From assembly GCF_001522865.1 (NCBI RefSeq), contig NZ_LOWB01000104.1, forward strand, positions 1 to 64,000: a DNA stretch of 64,000 bases, read 5' to 3'. The notes beneath the pieces are model-generated. The model was given only the letters and a program-made list of their open reading frames with translations, ran no database searches and had not been told where the DNA came from. This document shows positions 18,093 through 26,981 of the stretch, piece by piece. Position numbers and translations under genes: made by a program. Origin of the DNA: Burkholderia sp. TSV86. GTDB taxonomy: Bacteria > Pseudomonadota > Gammaproteobacteria > Burkholderiales > Burkholderiaceae. The number at the start of each line of letters is the position of its first letter. Positions within the stretch are counted from its first letter, which is position 1.

Positions 18093-18869
18093 CTACCCGA
18101 TCTGAGCGACGACTGGTGTGTGATCGGACGGCTGATCCCATTTGCGCGGCTCGCGGTCGACCGTGCAACTCGTGCAGGTATCGGCGAGCGCGCTCGACAA
18201 CAGGATATGGTCGATCCTCAAGCCCGCGTTGCGGCGGAAAGCGAGCATTCGGTAGTCCCACCACGTAAAGGTTTTGTCCGGCTGCTCGAAGCGCCGGAAC
18301 GCGTCGACGAGGCCGAGCGCGACGAGTTGCGCGAAATGCGCGCGCTCCTGCGGTGATACGAGATTCTGACCTTCCCATTTCGCGGGATCATGCACGTCGC
18401 GATCTTCGGGCGCGATGTTGTAATCGCCTAGCAGCGCGAGCTTCGGATAACGCATGAGTTCGTCTTTGAGCCACGTTTGCAGCGCGTCGAGCCACTGCAT
18501 CTTGTAGACGAATTTGTCGGAGTCGAGCGCCTGGCCGTTCGGAAAATAGGCGCAGATGATGCGCACGCCGTCGATCGTTGCGGCAATCAGGCGCTGCTGC
18601 GGATCGTCGAATCCGGGAATGTTGCGAACGACATTCGTTTCATCGAACGGCAGGCTCGTGCGCGCGAGAATCGCGACGCCGTTGTAGGTCTTCTGACCGG
18701 CGAACCAGCTTCGATAGCCGGCCGCCTCGAGTTCCGCGACCGGAAACTTCTCGTCGGGAATCTTCAGTTCCTGCAGGCAGAGCACGTCGGCGCCGCTCTG
18801 CGCGAGCCAGTCGAGGACATGCTGCTTGCGCACGTTCAATGAATTGACGTTCCAGGTGGCAATCTTCAT
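18093..18869 (-). CDS. xth: Exodeoxyribonuclease III (AP endonuclease)
   Basis: A 258-residue EEP-superfamily nuclease acting in base excision repair at abasic sites and on 3' blocks. It starts with the diagnostic KIATWNVNSLNVRK. Further landmarks are LQELKI (metal-binding Glu), GDYNIAPEDRDVHDP (catalytic Asp/Asn loop), WDYRMLAFRRNAGLRIDH and the final SDHTPV with the catalytic histidine. Length is typical of the ExoA/Xth family. It is convergent with ntrC (166-base gap, with a GC hairpin at 18056-18077 lacking a U-tract). Its upstream side borders a 455-base stretch without a recognisable gene. Confidence 0.95.
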   Translation of the reverse strand: MKIATWNVNSLNVRKQHVLDWLAQSGADVLCLQELKIPDEKFPVAELEAAGYRSWFAGQKTYNGVAILARTSLPFDETNVVRNIPGFDDPQQRLIAATIDGVRIICAYFPNGQALDSDKFVYKMQWLDALQTWLKDELMRYPKLALLGDYNIAPEDRDVHDPAKWEGQNLVSPQERAHFAQLVALGLVDAFRRFEQPDKTFTWWDYRMLAFRRNAGLRIDHILLSSALADTCTSCTVDREPRKWDQPSDHTPVVAQIG

Positions 18870-19324
18870 TAATTCGTCATCGCCTTATGTGGCGCGGGTT
18901 TCCGGTAGAGAGACGGCTGCAGGAATCGCCTGGCTGCCCATCCAGCTACCCGCTTCATCCGCAGTGGTTGGGGCACAACAAAAGTGCGTTGCTGCTTTCG
19001 GCCGTGATGCCGCTCTGGCGCGCGGGCCGATCTTGATGAGCCGAAGTTTACCAGCGGGGACGAGCCGGTAGCGCTTCGTCGACGCATACCTGATCGGCCC
19101 GACGGCAACGCAGGCGGCGATTTGCGCCGGATATGGCGAGCGCACGGCCAGCCTAATGGGCTCGGCATTGGCAATGCGATGAAGCGCCGCGGCGAGCGGC
19201 GCGAGAATGGGGATGCTCGTCTACCAGCGCGCCGAGTGTGGGCGCGGGCGGAATTCGCCCAGCCGCCGAACGAGCATGGCGGCTCAGGCAAGTGATGAGC
19301 GAGAAATGCGCTGCTCGACAGCCG
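18870..19324. other. Gap with possible gene remnants
   Basis: About 455 bases between xth and the lower-GC propeller gene. Open frames here have no recognised domain. On the minus strand two adjacent frames (around 19090-19240) read as plausible protein for 25-50 residues each before breaking, which would fit a decayed gene, but I cannot identify it. The base composition shifts to lower GC from about 19310 onward. Confidence 0.4.
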
Positions 19325-20245
19325 TTAAGTTCTCTTCAAAGTATCCGTGTTGTGAAGCTTGCCGTCATTTCCCCGGTAAATACAGATAGGACGGTCATTT
19401 TGATTGAGTATCGCCGGCGAACCTGTTGCAGTGTTTGGCGTGGTGTCCAACCAAGTATCCTTTCCAAAGGAGGTTCCGTTTTCAGACGTTAGATAGAACA
19501 GATTTCCGTCGCCGTTGTGGTCCAGGTGAACGAGAGCGAACCCTAACTTATTCGAGTACACGGCTGCTGGCGCCGCGTCCATCGCGACCAGCTCATTCAC
19601 TCGTTCGTCGGCTCCCCATTGAATTCCGTTGGTCCACGTGACCCAACAGCGGTTGGCTTCACTGCCGTCACCGCGGTGATAAATCCAAAGCGTATCTCCG
19701 TTGACTGCCAGAGCCGGTGAGTCAGAAGTCGTAACGCCATCAATGCGCGTGTCTTTTGTCCACGCCACGCCATTGAACTTGGTGTACCAAAGCTGATTGC
19801 TGTCGCCGCCCGCGCCGCGGTGCACGAGCCACAAGTAATTTCCAACTACGGCAAGGGCAGGGTTTCCGGTGATGCCGACATTTTCGATACGGGTGTCTTT
19901 TTCCCATGTATAGCCGTCATCGTGGGAAACCGTGATCCATACTTGGTTACCGTCATTGCCCTGGCCGCGGTGGGCTAAGTACAGCGTGTTTTTGTAAATG
20001 GCCATGGCAGGGCCGCCCGATATCCCAACGCCGGGCACAAGCTTAGGTTCGCTCCATTTGGGATCGACATATCGCGTTAAATACAATTCGCCGCTATTGT
20101 TCGGGCCTTGATACGCGATAAGGAGCCTGCCTAATAGGTAATTGATCGCCGCAGGCGTATCGCTGAGCGGATAGGGGGGAACAAATTCCCCGATGTTTCG
20201 ATTATGGCCGGCGGACTCGCCGGTGGCAGCGTGTGGATTGCTCAT
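19325..20245 (-). CDS. Beta-propeller, lectin-like repeat protein (accessory)
   Basis: A 306-residue protein with about five to six repeats of 46-52 residues. Each has a strand like PALAVVGNYLWLVHRG, an acidic Gly/Asn loop (GAGGDSNQLWYT, GQGNDGNQVWIT, GDGSEANRCWVT, GNDGKLHN) and a strand ending TKDTRID or EKDTRIE. The last repeat lacks its final strand, which the N-terminal segment could supply, closing a circular propeller. The repeat pattern resembles sialidase-like and lectin propellers, so sugar binding is plausible, but no catalytic sialidase residues are visible. There is no signal peptide. GC content is visibly lower than in neighbours and no related gene is nearby, suggesting horizontal acquisition. 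The start has GAGG at good spacing. Confidence 0.75.
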   Translation of the reverse strand: MSNPHAATGESAGHNRNIGEFVPPYPLSDTPAAINYLLGRLLIAYQGPNNSGELYLTRYVDPKWSEPKLVPGVGISGGPAMAIYKNTLYLAHRGQGNDGNQVWITVSHDDGYTWEKDTRIENVGITGNPALAVVGNYLWLVHRGAGGDSNQLWYTKFNGVAWTKDTRIDGVTTSDSPALAVNGDTLWIYHRGDGSEANRCWVTWTNGIQWGADERVNELVAMDAAPAAVYSNKLGFALVHLDHNGDGNLFYLTSENGTSFGKDTWLDTTPNTATGSPAILNQNDRPICIYRGNDGKLHNTDTLKRT

Positions 20246-20753
20246 GGCTTACCTCGGACTGGAGAGTCTAGACGATAGGACGAATCGTTTGATGAGCGGG
20301 CGACGGCACATGGATTCCGACCGAAGCCGCGCTAAGCAGTGTAGTTCGGCATCCGATTGGCATTTACCCCTGAAACTGAACCGGTGCGAGCGTGCAAAAC
20401 AGGCGGTCTGTTCGTTGTATGCCGGTCAAAGGAAGCTGGCGAATGAAAACGGCCGAGCATAGGGAAACGAGCGAACGACGTGGGCGCGAAAAACAGTAAC
20501 GCGGCCGCTGTGCGGCCGGCATTCCCGAAGGCGAAGTGTTGATCGGCGCGCTGAATGAGGTTGGGCAATGGGTGAGGTCAAAGCGTGGCGAAGCGGCGAC
20601 GGCCATCTGTGCCGCATGCGCGCGCATCGCGCAGCCGCCAACAAACGGCGGTTGACACACGCGGTGTTCGGGCCGCCGGATCGGCTCGAACACCGAGCAG
20701 CGCCGTGAAGCGTGCGCTATGCTACGACGGTTCATATGGCTGAGGACCACACG
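20246..20753. other. Divergent intergenic region
   Basis: About 500 bases between the divergent propeller and dienelactone hydrolase genes. No gene is recognised. It should hold the promoters of both; a TTGACA at 20652-20657 has no good -10 at normal spacing. Composition returns to high GC from about 20500. Confidence 0.4.
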
Positions 20754-21461
20754 ATGACACAAACGCTCGGATCCACGATTACGTTTCAGCGGCCGGACGG
20801 CCAGACCGTGAACGGCTATCTTGCCCGGCCGGAGAAGGCCGAAGGCGCGCCCGCGATCGTCGTCATTCAGGAATGGTGGGGCTTGAATGATCAGATTCGC
20901 GGCGTCGCGGACCGGCTCGCACGGTCCGGTTATCTCGCGCTCGTTCCCGATCTCTATCGCGGCAAGGCGACAGTCGAAGAAGAGGAAGCTCATCACTTGA
21001 TGAATGCACTCGACTTCGGCGACGCGACGAGCCAGGACATTCGCGGCGCGGTGTCCTATCTGAAACAGCATGCGGCGCGCGTCGGCGTGACGGGCTACTG
21101 TATGGGCGGCGCGTTGACCCTGCTCGCGCTGTCCCAGATTCCGGACGTATCGGCCGGCGTGGTCTGGTATGGCTTTCCGCCGCTCGACTATATCGACGCA
21201 ACGAAGATCCGCGTGCCGGTGCTCGGCCACTGGGCCACGCAGGATGCGGCCTTTCCGATCGCGACCGTCGATGCGCTCGAAGCGAAGCTGCGCGAAGCCA
21301 ACGTCGATTTCACGTTTCATCGCTATCATGCGCATCACGCGTTCGCGAACGAGACGGCGCTCGGCCCGGACCGGATCGCGATCACGCAGTACGATCCCGT
21401 ATGGGCGCAACTGGCGTGGGACCGCACGCTGACGTTTTGGGGCCGTACACTCTGGAAGTAA
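20754..21461 (+). CDS. Dienelactone hydrolase family protein
   Basis: A 235-residue alpha/beta hydrolase. The nucleophile is Cys116 in GYCMGGA, the usual cysteine elbow of dienelactone hydrolases. The catalytic aspartate probably lies in the HWATQDAAFP segment and the histidine in HAHHAFAN. The conserved WWGLNDQIR segment after IVVIQE is also typical. The family opens lactone rings in chloroaromatic degradation, but many members in organisms lacking that pathway have other ester substrates, so the true substrate is unknown. The ATG at 20754 is chosen because GAGG lies about 9 bases upstream; two earlier in-frame ATGs at 20712 and 20736 lack this. No operon partner is seen. Confidence 0.9.
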   Translation: MTQTLGSTITFQRPDGQTVNGYLARPEKAEGAPAIVVIQEWWGLNDQIRGVADRLARSGYLALVPDLYRGKATVEEEEAHHLMNALDFGDATSQDIRGAVSYLKQHAARVGVTGYCMGGALTLLALSQIPDVSAGVVWYGFPPLDYIDATKIRVPVLGHWATQDAAFPIATVDALEAKLREANVDFTFHRYHAHHAFANETALGPDRIAITQYDPVWAQLAWDRTLTFWGRTLWK

Positions 21462-21663
21462 CGCGCAATCGAGCAGGCGCGCCGGCTGCGTGTGGCGGCA
21501 GCCGGCGCGGTTTTCAGCAGATGGTGGCGGTGCGCGTCATGCCGTCATCTTATCGACGGCCATCGAAAAAGCGCCGGGAAGGTTTTCTCCGAGCGTGCGG
21601 CGGTGTGGAGCGGAGCGGCCAGACCGGCGTGCGCCGCAACTGGCCTGCCATTGCATCGCTCAG

Positions 21664-22461
21664 TCAGACGGGCGCGCCGACGCTTGCGAGCGCGGCCGCG
21701 TTCGCGGCCATCGCATGGTCGAATTCGCCGCGCTTTTCGGTCGGCACCATGAAGTAATCCCAGCACACGTAGTCGCAGCCGAACTTCCAATCGTCGCGCG
21801 TTTCGAACGGCGTGAGGAAGATGCTGTATAGCGTGTAACCGTGTTGTTGCGCGAAGTCGAACAGCGTTTCGGCGGTGTTGCCGTAGGCGCTGTACGTCGG
21901 CAAGCCGTACTCGACCGACACGACCGGGCGAAAGCGCCCCAGCGTGACTTGCGCGCCGCGCAGGCAGTCGATTTCGCCGCCTTCGATGTCGATCTTCACG
22001 AACGACAGTGATTCGAGCGCGGACGTATGCGCATCGAGTGTGCTCACGGTGACTTCGATTTGCGTGGGGTTGGCGGCTTCGGGCCGATTGAACTGGCGCT
22101 GGCGCAAGCCGCTTTCCTCCGGCGTGCCTTGCGCATAGGAAAACGATGCGGTGCCGGGGATATTGCTCAACGCGAGATTGAATAATTGGACGTTGGGCGT
22201 CGCGGCGAATCGTTGGGCCAGCGCTTCGTATGCGAACGGCAACGGCTCGAAGCCGAGCGCACGGCCGTTCGGCCCGATACATTCGGCGAGCGGCCCGAGA
22301 TGCCGGCCGACATGCGCGCCGATGTCGATGACCGTGTCTCCTTGCTTGACCCACTTGCGATAGTGATATTCGAGCAGCGCCTCGAAGCTGAAGCTGATTG
22401 CTCCCGCATCGAGCAGTTCACGAATCCGAATCAGTCTGGCACGGCTGGCGGAATGCTCCAC
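21664..22461 (-). CDS. FkbM-family methyltransferase
   Basis: A 265-residue SAM-dependent methyltransferase. The SAM-binding motif is DTVIDIGAHVGRH, followed by GRALGFEPLPFAYEAL (motif post I). The acidic segment FVKIDIEGGEIDCL is the FkbM hallmark. FkbM enzymes O-methylate sugars or small molecules, but the substrate cannot be told here and no glycan cluster is nearby. The start is GTG at 22461 with GAGGACAAC just upstream. A hairpin-forming stretch at 22490-22526 lies in its leader. It sits between the dienelactone hydrolase and the initiator tRNA, pointing away from the latter. Confidence 0.85.
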   Translation of the reverse strand: MEHSASRARLIRIRELLDAGAISFSFEALLEYHYRKWVKQGDTVIDIGAHVGRHLGPLAECIGPNGRALGFEPLPFAYEALAQRFAATPNVQLFNLALSNIPGTASFSYAQGTPEESGLRQRQFNRPEAANPTQIEVTVSTLDAHTSALESLSFVKIDIEGGEIDCLRGAQVTLGRFRPVVSVEYGLPTYSAYGNTAETLFDFAQQHGYTLYSIFLTPFETRDDWKFGCDYVCWDYFMVPTEKRGEFDHAMAANAAALASVGAPV

Positions 22462-22489
22462 GTTGTCCTCGTCCTTGTCGTCGAAGAGG

Positions 22490-22526
22490 TTAGAGAGGGG
22501 GTGACCTGTCCCCGGATGATCCTAAC
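22490..22526 (-). promoter_or_regulatory. Nested inverted repeat in the leader of the FkbM gene
   Basis: GTTAG at 22490-22494 pairs with CTAAC at 22522-22526, enclosing GGGG (22497-22500) and CCCC (22510-22513). It ends 29 bases upstream of the GTG start. It could fold in the mRNA leader or act as an operator; neither is shown. Confidence 0.3.
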
Positions 22527-22667
22527 ACAGGGACGATGGCGGCCGATATCGGCTTGTTCCGGTTGTGTTCCGGCGGTTTCAGATCGCCGCGCGGCGGTCT
22601 CATGGAAATAAATCGAATGAAAGTTTGACTCATTCTCATATATCTCATATAATTTTCTTTCTCTGAC

Positions 22668-22744
<77 letters not shown>

Positions 22745-22790
22745 ATACGGCGAAAAAATCCCGCGTATGTGACCGATGCGCGATTCGCCA

Positions 22791-22820
22791 AAAAGCCCGG
22801 CCTAGTGCCGGGCTTTTTTG
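22791..22820 (+). terminator. Rho-independent terminator after tRNA-fMet
   Basis: AAAAAGCCCGGC-CTAGT-GCCGGGCTTTTTT is a perfect stem with A- and T-rich flanks, 47 bases after the tRNA. Confidence 0.9.
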
Positions 22821-22994
22821 TATCCGCATTCGCCGTTCGCGATCCTCTCCTGGCGCTTTTCCCGTTACATTGCGTCATTGCGCCGTGTTCTTGCCCGCGC
22901 GCTTTGCGTATGACCGCGCGTTCGAATCGATCTATCGCGAACCTGTTCTTCGGCGCGCGGCGTCGGTATGCGTGCCTCGCACCGAGTCGCGCAG

Positions 22995-23023
22995 TTGAAA
23001 CGCGCACTGTGTTTTTGTACAGT
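22995..23023 (+). promoter_or_regulatory. dinB promoter with LexA (SOS) box
   Basis: TTGAAA (22995-23000), 17 bases, TACAGT (23018-23023) form a good sigma-70 promoter. CTGT-N8-ACAG at 23007-23022 is a perfect match to the LexA consensus core and covers the spacer and -10. LexA binding here would block RNA polymerase, so dinB should be induced by DNA damage. Confidence 0.85.
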
Positions 23024-23032
23024 ATCGGCATC

Positions 23033-24235
23033 TTGGATAAGCCGACGTCCCCTCCCGACGTGCCGCCACCGCCATCGAGCGGCGCGTGTGCGTTCGTGCG
23101 CAAGATCATCCATTGCGATTGCGACTGCTTTTATGCGTCGGTCGAGATGCGCGACGATCCGTCGTTGCGCGGCCGCCCGCTCGCGGTCGGCGGCCGGCCC
23201 GATCAGCGCGGCGTGATTGCCACCTGCAATTACGACGCGCGGCGCTACGGCGTGCATTCGGCGATGTCGTCGGCGCTTGCGATGCGCAAGTGCCCCGGCT
23301 TATTGATTCTGCCGCCCGCGATGGACAAGTATCGTGCGGCGTCGCGGCTGATCATGGCGATCTATCGCGACTACACGCCGGATGCCGAACCGCTGTCGCT
23401 CGACGAGGCGTATCTCGACGTGAGCCGCGCGACACGCTGTCGCGGCAGCGCGACGCTGATCGCGCGCGAGATTCGCGAGCGCGTGCGCGAGACGGTCGGC
23501 GTCACGGTGTCGGCGGGCGTCGCGCCGAACAAGTTCGTCGCGAAGATCGCGTCCGACTGGAACAAGCCCGACGGCCTTTTCGTCGTGCGGCCGCATGAAG
23601 TCGACGCGTTCGTCGCCGCGTTGCCGGTGCGCAAACTGCATGGTGTCGGCAAGGTGACGGCCGCGCGGCTCGACAAGCTCGGTATTGGCACTTGCGGGCA
23701 ACTGCGCGCATGGTCGCTGTTCGATCTGCATCGCGAGTTTGGCGCGTTCGGCCGCCGGCTTTACGAGCTGGCGCGCGGCATCGACGAGCGGCCGGTGCGC
23801 GCGGATCAGGAGCGTAAATCCGTTAGCGTCGAGACGACCTACGTGCAGGATCTCGCCACGCTCGAGCAATGCGCGGCCGAGATTCGCCGGCTGACGGCGC
23901 AACTCGACGTGCGCATCGAACGGGCAGGGGCGGTACGTTCGATCAGAAAGCTGTATGTGAAGATCCGCTTCGCGGATTTTCGGCGCACGACGGTCGAATG
24001 CGTGGCCGATGCGACCGATCCGGACACCGCGGTCGCATTGCTCGAAAAAGGGCTTGCGCGGCGCAGGCAGCCGGTGCGGCTGCTCGGCGTCGGCGTGCGG
24101 GTCGACGAGGATACGGCCGAGCGGCATGGGCAGATTGCGTTGTTCGATGACGATCCGTGCGCCGGTGGGGCAATTGACGATTGCGCGGCGCTCGGCGGTG
24201 CCGGCGATGGCAACGGCACTGCGAGCCCGGCGTGA
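23033..24235 (+). CDS. dinB: DNA polymerase IV (Y-family translesion polymerase)
   Basis: About 400 residues. Y-family signatures are HCDCDCFYASVEM (metal-binding Asp near the N-terminus), SLDEAYLDVS (catalytic Asp-Glu), GVTVSAGVAPNKFVAKIASD, and the helix-hairpin-helix region LHGVGKVTAARL. The little-finger domain follows. It copies damaged templates during the SOS response. The start is uncertain. The frame is open upstream, but the promoter and LexA box lie at 22995-23023, so translation must start after about 23030. TTG 23033 would be nearly leaderless, GTG 23060 and GTG 23096 are alternatives, and none has a good Shine-Dalgarno. It is monocistronic, with a terminator at 24241. Confidence 0.93.
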   Translation: MDKPTSPPDVPPPPSSGACAFVRKIIHCDCDCFYASVEMRDDPSLRGRPLAVGGRPDQRGVIATCNYDARRYGVHSAMSSALAMRKCPGLLILPPAMDKYRAASRLIMAIYRDYTPDAEPLSLDEAYLDVSRATRCRGSATLIAREIRERVRETVGVTVSAGVAPNKFVAKIASDWNKPDGLFVVRPHEVDAFVAALPVRKLHGVGKVTAARLDKLGIGTCGQLRAWSLFDLHREFGAFGRRLYELARGIDERPVRADQERKSVSVETTYVQDLATLEQCAAEIRRLTAQLDVRIERAGAVRSIRKLYVKIRFADFRRTTVECVADATDPDTAVALLEKGLARRRQPVRLLGVGVRVDEDTAERHGQIALFDDDPCAGGAIDDCAALGGAGDGNGTASPA

Positions 24236-24240
24236 TAAAC

Positions 24241-24280
24241 AAAAAAAGCGGCAACCCGCGACGCAGGTTGCCGCCTGTTT
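24241..24280. terminator. Bidirectional terminator between dinB and prlC
   Basis: AAAAAAA-GCGGCAACC, a 9-nt loop, GGTTGCCGC-CTGTTT. The stem of 9 bp is perfect. The seven-A side gives a strong U-tract for the minus-strand prlC transcript, and the other side serves dinB. Confidence 0.85.
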
Positions 24281-24340
24281 CACGCACGAACGGCTTAAAA
24301 GCGAGGGCATCGCGCACCGCACGCGGGCGATGCCGCGTGC

Positions 24341-26455
24341 TTACGCGTGCGCCGTGCCGGCATCGGCCATTCCGTTGTGGCGCAGCAGCGCATCAATGCG
24401 CGGCTCGCGTCCGCGGAACGCCTTGAACGATTCCATCGCCGGGCGGCTGCCGCCCACTTCGAGGATTTCGTGCCGATAGCGCGCGCCCGTTGCCGCGTCG
24501 AGCACGCTGCCCGCCGTGCGCGCGGCTTCCTCGAACGCCGCGTAGGCGTCGGCGGACAGCACTTCCGCCCACTTGTAGCTGTAGTAACCTGCCGCGTAGC
24601 CGCCCGCGAAGATATGGCTGAACGTGTTCGGCCAGCGCGAGAACGACGCCTGCGGAATCACGTGGAAGCGCTCGTTGACGGCACGCGCGAAATCGTTGAC
24701 GTTCGTCATTGCGGCGGCGCCGCCGCTCTGCGGGTCGAAATCGACGTGCAGCAGCATGTCGAACATCGAGAATACGATCTGGCGCAGCGTGCCGAGGCCG
24801 CTTTGGAAGTTCTTCGCGGCGAGCATCTTATCGAACAGCGCGCGCGGCAGCGGCTCGTTCGAATCGACGTGCGACGACATCGATTTCAGCACATCCCATT
24901 CCCAGCAGAAGTTCTCCATGAACTGCGACGGCAGTTCGACCGCATCCCATTCGACGCCGTTGATCCCCGACACGCCGATCTCGTCGACGCGCGTCAGCAT
25001 GTGATGCAGCCCGTGGCCGAACTCGTGGAACAGCGTGATCACCTCGTCGTGCGTGAAGCATGCGGGCTTGTCGCCGATCGGCGCGGAGAAGTTGCAGTTC
25101 AAATAGGCGACGGGCGTCTGCACGCTGCCGTCGTCGCGCTTCGCGCGTGAGCGCGCGTCGTCCATCCACGCGCCACCGCGCTTGCCCTCGCGCGCATACA
25201 AGTCGAGATAGAACTGCGCGACGAGCGAGCCGTCGCGGTTTTCGACGCGGAAAAAGCGCACGTCGTCGTGCCACACAGGCGCTTCGTCACGCACGATCCG
25301 CACGCCGAACAGCGTCTGCGCGACCGTGAACAGCCCCTTCAGCACCGCCGGCTCGGGGAAGTATTGCTTCACCTCGTTTTCGGAGAACGCATAGCGTTGC
25401 TCGCGCAGTTTTTCCGCCGCATACGCAACGTCCCACGGCTCGAGCGTGGCCAGACCCAGCTCGCTTGCGGCGAACGCGCGCAGTTCGTCCCAGTCTTTTT
25501 CCGCATAGGGGCGCGCGCGCTTGGCGAGATCTTCAAGGAACGCGATCACCTGCGGCGGTGATTCCGCCATTTTCGGCGCGAGCGATACTTCGGCGAAATC
25601 GTGGTAACCGAGCATCTGCGCTTCTTCGCGGCGCAGCTTGAGTTGATCCGCGACGATTGCCGTGTTGTCCCATTCGATCTTGCCGCCGCCGTACTGCGGG
25701 CCGAGTTCGGAGGCGCGCGTCACGTATGCGCGATAGAGGGTTTCGCGCAGCGGGCGGTTTTCCGCGTATTGCAGCACCGGGAAGTACGACGGAAAGTGCA
25801 GCGTGAATTTCCAGCCCGCATGGTTGTCCTTTTGCGCGGCTTCGCGCGCAGCGGCGATCGCATCGGCCGGCAGGCCGGCGAGTTCGTCCTCGCTTTGCGC
25901 GTAATACGCGTATGCGTTCGTCGCGTCGAGCACGTGATCGGAGAACGCCTTCGACAGCGCCGCCTGCTGCTCCTGCAACTGCGCGAAGCGCGGCTTCTGG
26001 TCTTCGGGCAATTCGGCGCCCGACAGGCGGAAATCGCGCAGCGCATTGTCGAGAATCTTTTTGCGTTCGGCCGACAGCGTCGCGTATTCGGCGCTCGCGG
26101 CGATCGCCTTGTATTTTTCGTAGAGCGCGAGATTCTGGCCGACGCTCGACCAGAATTCGGTCACGCGCGGCAGATTTTCGGCATGCGCCGCGCGCAGCTC
26201 GGGTGTGTCGGCCACCGCGGTCAGATGGCCGACGATGCCCCACGCACGGCTGAGCGGCTCGGTCGTGCGCTCGAGCGCGTCGATGATGTTGGCCCAGGTC
26301 GCGGGCGTGTCGGGATGCGCCGCGTGCGCAACGGCGTCGTTTGCGTTGGCGAGCAGCGTGTCGAGCGCGGGCGTCACGTGTTCCGGACGAATTTCGCCGA
26401 AACGGGGCAGACCGGAGAAATCGAGAAGCGGGTTGGCATGGGCGCTGACGGACAT
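24341..26455 (-). CDS. prlC: Oligopeptidase A (M3 zinc metallopeptidase)
   Basis: A 704-residue cytosolic zinc peptidase of the M3 family that degrades short peptides, including signal-peptide fragments. The zinc site HEFGHGLHHML is visible in the C-terminal half, with the third ligand Glu downstream in the GVEWDAVELPSQ region. The helical N-terminal lid is typical, as is the C-terminal YYSYKWAEVLSADAY segment. Length agrees with E. coli PrlC (about 680). The start MSVSAHANPLLDF at 26455 is preferred; the frame is open 69 bases further but that part is unlike the family. It is convergent with dinB and ends at the shared terminator. A 526-base gap lies upstream. Confidence 0.95.
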   Translation of the reverse strand: MSVSAHANPLLDFSGLPRFGEIRPEHVTPALDTLLANANDAVAHAAHPDTPATWANIIDALERTTEPLSRAWGIVGHLTAVADTPELRAAHAENLPRVTEFWSSVGQNLALYEKYKAIAASAEYATLSAERKKILDNALRDFRLSGAELPEDQKPRFAQLQEQQAALSKAFSDHVLDATNAYAYYAQSEDELAGLPADAIAAAREAAQKDNHAGWKFTLHFPSYFPVLQYAENRPLRETLYRAYVTRASELGPQYGGGKIEWDNTAIVADQLKLRREEAQMLGYHDFAEVSLAPKMAESPPQVIAFLEDLAKRARPYAEKDWDELRAFAASELGLATLEPWDVAYAAEKLREQRYAFSENEVKQYFPEPAVLKGLFTVAQTLFGVRIVRDEAPVWHDDVRFFRVENRDGSLVAQFYLDLYAREGKRGGAWMDDARSRAKRDDGSVQTPVAYLNCNFSAPIGDKPACFTHDEVITLFHEFGHGLHHMLTRVDEIGVSGINGVEWDAVELPSQFMENFCWEWDVLKSMSSHVDSNEPLPRALFDKMLAAKNFQSGLGTLRQIVFSMFDMLLHVDFDPQSGGAAAMTNVNDFARAVNERFHVIPQASFSRWPNTFSHIFAGGYAAGYYSYKWAEVLSADAYAAFEEAARTAGSVLDAATGARYRHEILEVGGSRPAMESFKAFRGREPRIDALLRHNGMADAGTAHA

Positions 26456-26981
26456 AGGGTTCCCTGGCGGTTGCGAAGTAGGTGAAAGACGAGCGGCATA
26501 CCGCGTGCCGCCCGCCGGCGTCATATCGACATTATTGGGGCGCGTCGCGCGGTTTCCAATTGGAAGTTTCTAATGAAACGATTGGGGCGGGAGCGGAGCA
26601 GCCGGATGACGGGCCGCACGAAGGCGGCGCACGCCGAGCGCCGCAGTGTCGGAGGGGCGGCGGCAGGCAGCCTGCGACCCCGTATTCGGCTGATGCGGGG
26701 AGCGTTTGGCACCGCGCGTTGCGGCACCGGGGTTGGATGACGATTTGTCGAAGCCGGGACGGCTGCCGCGAGCGGTGCGCAGTCGCGCCGAGCGGGCGGA
26801 TTGCGCTGGCGGCGCGCATCGAACCGCGTTGTTCCGCGGGCTGACGCCGACAGCGCCGCGCATTGGCGCACAGGGCGGTATCGATCGGCGCGGATCGACG
26901 CCTTTATCGTTGCGCCGCCGCGTGGTCATGCGTTCACGCCATCATGCCGACGAACCGCCGAACCGCCGTAATGTCCGGCCG
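26456..26981. other. Intergenic region between folD and prlC
   Basis: A 526-base GC-rich stretch between two minus-strand genes. It should hold the folD transcript end and the prlC promoter, but I see no clear hairpin, promoter hexamers or gene. Confidence 0.4.

Noticed and set aside
18870-19324. Insertion-sequence remnant
   Set aside because: No transposase motif, terminal inverted repeats or target duplication could be seen.
22769-23032. An upstream ATG as the dinB start
   Set aside because: It would place the promoter and LexA box inside the coding region, and the encoded segment is unlike DinB.
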